64,000 nucleotides of DNA from Haematobia irritans. Its lineage: Eukaryota; Arthropoda; Insecta; Diptera; Muscidae. The stretch lies in assembly GCF_050003625.1 (NCBI RefSeq), contig NC_134398.1, positions 16,938,997 through 17,002,996 of the forward strand, written 5' to 3'. Position 1 is the stretch's first letter. Each line of letters begins with the position of its first letter. Of the stretch, positions 58,132 to 64,000 are shown piece by piece. The position numbers were made by a program, and so were the translations under genes. Below the pieces are notes generated by a model. It saw nothing but the letters and a program-made list of their open reading frames with translations, was not told the origin of the DNA and searched no databases.

Positions 58132-58504
58132 TAAGGCAGATATTCTGAGAATTGATAATTTCATAATCAAATTGATAAGACATCACATTGCAAAAAGTAC
58201 TCAATGCGACTTAAATAACTTTATTAAAGCTCCATACTATGCAGACTACCAATATATTAGCAAAATCTTGAACACAGGTTTTGTGCCTCCTGAAGCATTC
58301 CCATATTTAGACAAAAATGGATTTATTCAAAATGAACGCGGTATTCCAATTTTCTACCATTTATATAGAAGAGCCTATATAAAGGCAATCAATAACCATT
58401 TAATATTAAACAATGATTTACGATTTGATTCTTCCATTTCCAAGAAAGACCTGGATACGAGAATAAATCTAAATAGGAACTTGTACTGGTGGATAATCAA
58501 TTAA
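58132..58504 (+). pseudogene. Unrecognised reading frame, C-terminal fragment, copy B
   Basis: Duplicate of 55799-56171. The only coding differences lie within 27 bp: N to Q (two bases), S to I and A to T, in the YADY..YISK..LN.GF region. The remainder of the frame is unchanged. The A-rich tail and AATAAA follow as in copy A. No function can be assigned. Confidence 0.6.
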
Positions 58505-58891
58505 CAAAAACACTCTTTTTTATCTCTCCTAACATCTTTCTCTTATTTTTTCATCCTTGTAAAATTAAAGTAATGTTTTTGCAAGTTTTTCATTACATAA
58601 AAAATTGTTATCGATCTTTCAACACTAATTATTAACAAGTGATAATATTTTCTAAAAATTTAAATCAAAAACTCTATATATGAAATGTACTCTATATATG
58701 AAATGTACTTGAGTCCAATTTGTGGACTATGTATGTATCACATATAACTCATAAGAAATCTATTTTTTTGTTTATTTATAGTTGTACACGTTGTAAGCAC
58801 AAGTCAATAAATCAAAAATAAACATTAAAAAAAAATAAAAATAAAAAAATAAAAAAAAGAGAATTTTGTCAACATTTTATTTCAATAGCAA

Positions 58892-59250
58892 TTTTTGTCA
58901 AGATTTTATATCTATAGGAAATTTTGTCAAAATTTTATTCCTATAGAAAATTTTGCACAAATTTTATTTCTATAGAAAATTTGGGCAAAATTTTATTTCG
59001 TTAGAAAATTTTGTCAACATTTTATTTCTATAGAAAATTTTGTCAATTTTTTTTTTATAGAAAATTTTGTCAAAATTTTATTTTTATAGAAAATTTTGTC
59101 AACATTTTGTTTCTATAGAAAATTTAGTTAATTTTGTCAAAATTTTATTTCTATAGAAAATTTGGGCAAAATTTAGTTTCTAAAGAAAATTTTGTCAAAA
59201 TTTTATTTTTATAGAAAGTTTTGTCTAAATGTTATTTCTATAGAATTGGG
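58892..59250 (-). repeat. 29-bp array (reverse), third partial copy
   Basis: Continues after the duplication with units resembling 54880-55230 (CTATAGGAAATTTTG, then TTGGGCAAAATTTTATTTCG), so it is a third partial repeat of the same array segment. Confidence 0.85.
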
Positions 59251-61166
59251 ATCAAAATTAAAAAAGGAACTAATTAAAAAAGCCAAAATACATAATTATA
59301 TAAGTTTTTTTTTTCAACAGAACTGAGAAAACACCTATTGCACCCTTAATGCAAGCACCTAATTGACCTAATATTAATTTTATCTTTGTCTTTGAATCAA
59401 ATCAACCGCTGAAAATGATAGTTAGTTGAATTAAGACGTTTTACCAATTACAACAAAATTCGTTGCATAATTTCAGGCTGGTTTGAAGGAAAAACTTATT
59501 TGTAATTTAACCGTATTTGGTATCAAGAATAAAAAAGTATTACAGCATAAAAATATGGCATAAATATGACAAAAATGGTGCATAAAAGTGTCATCGTTTG
59601 ATAAAATTGGCACAGCAATATAACCCAATCTAAATATTTACTTCTACTTTCAAATTTCTTAAATTTCTCCTAAGGATTTTTTTTAAATTCCTTTCTCCGT
59701 TCCACATACATAAAATATTTTTTTTTCTTTAATTTCTCCCACAAATAATTATTTCCATCGCTATATCGTTTCAAAAACATTTCTTCTCTACGCTAAGGAA
59801 ACACGTGTCGTAAAATAAGGAAATTTCTTAAATACTTCCTTAGCCGAAGAAATACGCCTTTATTTCTATTAATAACACCTTCCACTAAAATTGTGTTTTC
59901 TTTTCTTGCTATAAAGTTCCCCTTTGCAATAGCGTTGTTAAGTCCTCATATAATTTTCTTCTTTCGTTGTTTTAAGAATTTAGGAAAGAATTTTAAATAG
60001 GTCTGGCTGTCTAGCTGCTTCCTTGCGACCAAACACTGTCTACTGGGGTTAGTGTTACGTTTGCCATAAACGTTGTTGCAATGTTCGCAAACATGTTACT
60101 TTCCACTTTTGTTGTAATAAATAAACAACATTGCATTTACTCTGGCAATGCATGCAACTTGTGGTTCAAAGGGGGAGCTTACTCGAAGCATTACTCAAGA
60201 TTCCATTTCAAAGCTATAACCACAAAAACATGGAGAAAGAAAAAAAAGGATATCGCAACCTTTTTCCTATTGGAAATGTGTCATGAGGTAAGTTTAATAA
60301 GGATAAGGGATAGAAATTCAAATCAATAGGGATCTAATCGATCTCAAGAAGATTTTTCCAAAACTTGATGTCTACAATTATCGGGAAATTTTGAAAAAAA
60401 AAATACTTTAAAAATTTATTTTTGGATTTTTTTTTTCAAAAATTTTTTTTCAAATTTTTTTTAATTCCATACTTACCTCCACGTTTTTCTCCCTCTTCGG
60501 GATTTTACAAAAATATTTCAAATATTTTCCAACTGACTTACAATAATTCTTAACGCCACCACTATGGACTTTAACACTCCTTTTAGATTCTTCACGCCGC
60601 CATTCGGACATTGCCACATATATTCTGGTTTAAGTTTAAAAATCCAAACAGGAAGTTGAACGTTATTTATGGTTAGCAATCAAGTGTACTCTCATATGTG
60701 GTGCCCGAAATGTTGGTCTGTGATTATTAAAGAAAATATTTTATTTATTTTCGGTTTTTAGCTCTTCATTCGTGTTAAAGCACTTGAGAAACTTTGTAAG
60801 ATAGCAATTACACTTTACCATGCTTAAAGTTGAACTATTCAGGAAAATGTTAGCATATATGTAAATAGAAGAAAAGGTTTCATGACAATAGATATCTATT
60901 TGAAATTTCCTCAGACATTTTTCTATTTAGTTAGCTTTTTTAACCACCCTAAAAGTATGCTGCCTTTTTTGCTATATAATAAAATTGTGAAGCCCTCATT
61001 AATATGCTATATTTCTTAGTGTATAAAGTAAGACATATTGAAAACAAAAGTAAATATTATTTAATTTTCGAAGACTGAATTATTCGCTATCATATTATAA
61101 CAACAAAACATTGTTCTATCTGATATAGATGTGTATATATTTCAGATTTCATAACACATGTTTCTA
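59251..61166. other. Unique AT-rich stretch, no gene seen
   Basis: The longest stretch without a clear repeat. Some lines carry AAGGAAATTTCTTAAAT-type palindromic sequence (59818-59842). The 82-codon ORF at 60081-60329 lacks any recognisable motif. It may be intron or intergenic sequence. Confidence 0.5.
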
Positions 61167-61170
61167 TTAA

Positions 61171-61378
61171 CCCTCTAATGCCCCAATTTTTTTGCCAGCT
61201 GATTAAATTTTCAATGTTAACGACACGAAAGCAAGAAAAGTAAACAAGAAAAATTTATACGGTAAAATTCAGAATATGCTGCAAAGCCTCTTGAACAGTT
61301 TCAACTAAGTTTTCTTTTTATTTTATCCATTTTTGTTGTCTTAAGGTGTGTTTTACTAAAAGCTTCCTTATTAGAGGG
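61171..61378. mobile_element. piggyBac-like MITE (TTAA target)
   Basis: Ends CCCTCTAATG (61171) and CATTAGAGGG-like ATTAGAGGG (61370-61378) form an inverted repeat of 9 bp. TTAA flanks both sides (61167-61170, 61379-61382). TTAA duplication with a CCC-starting TIR is typical of piggyBac derivatives. 208 bp, non-coding. Confidence 0.8.
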
Positions 61379-61394
61379 TTAAGTTATCATTAAA

Positions 61395-62171
61395 CAAGTA
61401 AGGAAAGTCTAAAGTCGGGCGGGGTCGAATATATTATACCCTGCACCACTTTGTAGATCTAAATTTTCGATACCATATCACATCCGTCAAATGTGTTGGG
61501 GGCTCAAGTACATACATTTAAATATCACTCGGTCTGGACAGAATTTGATAGACTTCTACAAAATCTATAGATTCAAAATTTAAGTCGGCTAATGCACTAG
61601 GGTGTAACACAATGTTAGTAACAAAATATGGGAAACATATAAATCTGAAGCAATTTTAAGGAAACTTCGCAAAACTTTATTTATGATTTATCGCTCGATA
61701 TATATGTATTAGAAGTTTAGGAAAATTAGAGTCATTTTTACAACTTTTGACCATTTTTGTCGAAATCAGAAAAACATATATATGGGAGCTATATCTAAAT
61801 CTGAACCGATTTCAACCAAATTTAGCACGCATAGCTACAATGCTAATTCTACTCTCTGTGTAAAATTTCAATCAAATCGGAGTAAGAGATTGGCCACCTG
61901 CGGTCATATGATTGTAAATCGGGCGAGCGATATATATGGGAGCTATATCTAAATCTGAACCGATTTCAATAAAATTGTACACACTTAACTATACTACTAA
62001 TTATACTCCTAGTGCAAAATTTCAACCAAATTGGGGTAAAACTCTGGCTTCTGGGACCGTATTATTCCATATCGGGTGAAAGATATATATGGGAGCTATA
62101 TCTAAATCTGAACCGAACATATGCACTAACTTATAATACCCTGTTCCACAGTGTGGCGCAGGGTATAAAAA
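61395..62171 (-). mobile_element. Helitron-like element, subfamily 3
   Basis: The inverse 3' end CAAGTAAGGAAAGTCTAAAG at 61395, then the stem AGTCGGG/CGGG region, the 3' block (ACATCCGTCAAATGTGTTGG), about two modules with TATATGGGAGCTATATC motifs (61779, 61931, 62083; spacing 152) and the 5' hairpin TATACCC/GGGTATA at about 62135-62167, which reads as TAATACCCTG on this strand. The GTCY core is absent, so this is an internally shortened copy. Confidence 0.8.
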
Positions 62172-62212
62172 ATAATCCTAAAAGTATGCTACAAATATTA
62201 AATGGAATAATG

Positions 62213-62630
62213 TTTATACCCTCCACCATAGGATGGTGGCTATATTGACTTTGTCATTCCGTTTGTAACACATCGAAATATTGGGGTAAGACCCCATAAA
62301 GTATATATATTCTGGGTCGTGGTGAAATTCTTAGTCGATCTAGCCGTCCGTCTGTTGAAATCACACTAACTTCCGAAAGAAACAAGCTAACGAATTGAAA
62401 ATTGGCATAAGTAGTTGTTATTGATGTAGGTTGGATGGTATTGCAAATGGGCCATATCAGTTCACTTTTACGTATAGCCACCAAATAAACCGACGCCCAG
62501 ATTTGGCTTGCGGAGCCTCTGGAGGAGCAAAATTCATCCGATCCGGTTGAAATTTGGTACGTGGTGTTAGTATGTTGCACCTAACACCAATGCAAAAATT
62601 GGTACATATCGGTGCATAATTATATATAGC
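62213..62630 (+). mobile_element. Helitron-like element, subfamily 1, cut by hAT copy 2
   Basis: The 5' hairpin TATACCCTCCACC...GGATGGTGGCTATA (62216-62245), core, GTCCGTCTG (62346) and one and a half modules up to TAATTATATATAGC at 62630, where the second hAT copy begins. The remainder would lie beyond the window. Confidence 0.82.
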
Positions 62631-63126
62631 CAAGGCCGTATTCAGGGGGGGGATGAGGGGGATCAAACCCCCCCCCGAAATGAATGAATATTTTTATATA
62701 AATAAATATATATTTTAGCTGCATAGAAAAATCTTATCGAAGATGTTGAAGAAAAGCTGGAGGTTTTATTTTGAAAAACGCTTACCTATAAAACTTGCAC
62801 AAATCATAGAATACTAGTTGAAAAGCCCGTCAAACGACGGTCGAAAAAAACAAATTGTTTTTGTTCTCGCACCACAAATTTCATTTTTGGAAAATGTCTT
62901 TCTGCTTTTTATTTGTGTTTGTTGTTCTTTTTGTGAACATGACTCGCTTTGTTTGGCCATAGCAACAACAGCGAAACAGCCAAACACACATGTGTAAATG
63001 AAATGGCGCAAAACCTGCGAAAAGAACCTGCCTAATTCAGCGATGGAAGCACTTGGAGAGTACAATAAAGAGATATTTCCAAACGTGCATGTTCTTTTAA
63101 AAATTTTGGTCACTTTGCCAGTTACT

Positions 63127-63858
63127 CAGGGATGGAAAATACAATTTTTAAGAAAGTACAAAAAAGGTATTTTTTGAGCGGAAAGGTACTTTTTACTAAA
63201 TTTCAACAAAAAATTTCACTGGAAAATTATTGTCAAGAGACTAAATTTTAAAGAAAATAAAATTTTGACAAAATTTTCTATATAAATAAAATTTTGCAAA
63301 AATTTTCTATAGAAATAAAATTTTGCAAAAAAATCTGTAGAAAAAAATGTTGCAAAATTTTTTTTATAGAAATAAAATTTTGCAAAAATTTCCTATAGAA
63401 ATAAAATTTGTACAAAATTTTCAATTGAAATAAATTTTTGACAAAATTTTCTATAAAAATAAAATTTTGCAAAAATTCTATATAGAAATAAAATTTTGAC
63501 AACATTTTCTACCGAAATAAAAAATCGATAATATAGAATCACATTCTTTTTTCGACTAAAACATTCTTGAAGTTCAATAAAATCCGGTTTTTGACTATGT
63601 CTTTTACAAAATCGAGATTTTCTTCCCACATGAACATGTTTGTTTTGCCATATTTGTAAAAGACTATTAACAAATAAGGTTGATAAAGACTTTCTCAAAA
63701 TATTAAAATATTTTGTCAAAGCTATTGTACCATAAATCTGATATTGACTAAAAAATGTCTACACAAAATGTACTTAATCATTCGCGGGGGTACTACGGTA
63801 CTGACCGGGGTGAAAAAGTATTGAAAAAAGTACTATAGTACTGCATTTTCCATCCCTG
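63127..63858. mobile_element. hAT-type MITE, second copy
   Basis: Starts CAGGGATGGAAAATACA, ends with the inverse at 63858, target duplication CAGTTACT at 63119-63126 and 63859-63866. This is the same site as in the first hAT copy. At 732 bp it is longer than the 576-bp first copy. It has an extra segment near its left end (about 63145-63220) and a longer 29-bp array (63250-63520). Confidence 0.92.
63250..63520 (+). repeat. 29-bp array inside the second MITE
   Basis: About nine forward units. It corresponds to the array at 10480-10640 read on the other strand, but longer. Confidence 0.85.
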
Positions 63859-63866
63859 CAGTTACT

Positions 63867-64000
63867 ACGTACTCATCCGAACTTTCATTTTCAACAATGA
63901 AGAGATTAAAGACGTATCTTAGAAATTCGACTAGCGAGAGTAGACTCAATGGATTGGCATTATTGTCGGTTCATCGCCGAATAAATGTGCCGACTGAAGA
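63867..64000 (+). pseudogene. hAT transposase C-terminal dimerisation exon, second copy (partial)
   Basis: Reads TYSSELSFSTMKRLKTYLRN, then SRLNGLALLSVHRRIN, up to the window edge. Compared with the copy at 9924-10120, the family motif SSERSFS has become SSELSFS and several other residues differ, so it has drifted independently. As in the first copy, the exon is separated from the rest of the element by the MITE, and no catalytic domain is present. Confidence 0.85.

Larger units (their letters stand above)
54209..58891 (+). repeat. Tandem duplication of a 2.34-kb segment
   Basis: Copy A is 54209-56543 and copy B 56544-58891. Both start at CTACGATCTCTGAAAG (the end of the interspersed repeat) and run through a 29-bp array and a retroposed insert to TTTCAATAGCAA. 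The two are nearly identical. Differences include an 18-bp tandem duplication in copy B (about 58674-58708) and a cluster of four substitutions in the ORF. After copy B the array simply continues. Confidence 0.95.
62631..64000 (+). mobile_element. hAT derivative, second copy (runs off the window)
   Basis: Begins CAAGGCCGTATTCAGGGGG at 62631, the same terminus as the right end of the copy at 8267-11182 but inverted. The 5' arm to 63118 matches 10705-11182 closely. It carries the same MITE at the same site and then the transposase dimerisation exon. The other terminus is outside the window, so only one flank (TATATAGC) is seen and the 8-bp duplication cannot be checked. Confidence 0.9.

Noticed and set aside
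60081..60329. 82-codon ORF in the least repetitive stretch
   Set aside because: No recognisable domain, composition like its surroundings, and no supporting signals.

Overview
The window reads as repeat-dense, AT-rich euchromatin or intron of a higher (calyptrate, probably muscid) fly. I find no host gene, rRNA, tRNA gene or operon. The organism guess rests on a full-length, mutated mariner at 40951-42243 that looks like Himar1, first described from the horn fly Haematobia irritans, and on a GTCY/TA-microsatellite repeat superfamily resembling dipteran mini-me elements. Horn fly or a close muscid is the best guess, but it is an inference.

Most bases belong to three things. (1) Long arrays of a 29-bp AT-rich unit, in both orientations (about 340-2036, 2930-3455, 16357-18160, 30960-35800, 44210-47460, 54320-59250 and shorter tracts). 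(2) A Helitron-like superfamily with a TATACCC...GGGTATA hairpin at one end, a GTCY microsatellite core, a run of 153-bp modules, and a hairpin followed 14-15 nt later by CTTG at the other end. Three diverged subfamilies all keep a period of exactly 153 bp, and copies lie at about 3.6, 6.9-11.7 (one nested in another), 13.1-15.0, 18.4, 20.6-25.0, 25.6-28.2, 37.6-42.3, 48.2-50.2 and 61.4-62.6 kb. (3) Cut-and-paste transposons and their small derivatives: two abutting Tc1/mariner-like elements (4454-6691), Himar1 copies, an hAT derivative with its own nested MITE (8267-11182, and a second inverted copy from 62631 to the window end), three TA-flanked MITEs and a TTAA-flanked piggyBac-like MITE. 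There is also a tRNA-derived SINE (43.5 kb), a 5'-truncated LINE with a reverse transcriptase fragment (51.3-52.3 kb), a 2.34-kb tandem duplication (54209-58891) and a retroposed transcript end with an unrecognised ORF.

The most striking signal is a repeat of about 432-444 bp carrying a hammerhead self-cleaving ribozyme. It occurs at 46741-47248 and 34836-35528, with a degenerate copy at 33238-33520. The copies at 47019-47085 (+) and 34986-35052 (-) keep every conserved core base, stem II, a minimal 2-bp stem III and an extended stem I with an internal loop. Units sit in partial tandem with a period near 432-444 bp. This is the architecture of retrozymes and Penelope-like-element ribozymes, and every copy is embedded in the 29-bp arrays.

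Nesting gives a relative history. The 29-bp arrays and 153-bp elements are old. Himar1 both inserted into a 153-bp element (40951) and was itself interrupted by one (37596), so their activity overlapped. The hAT derivative moved after it had received its MITE, because the same MITE sits at the same position in both copies. Coordinates of repeat edges are read by eye and may be off by a few bases to a few tens of bases.
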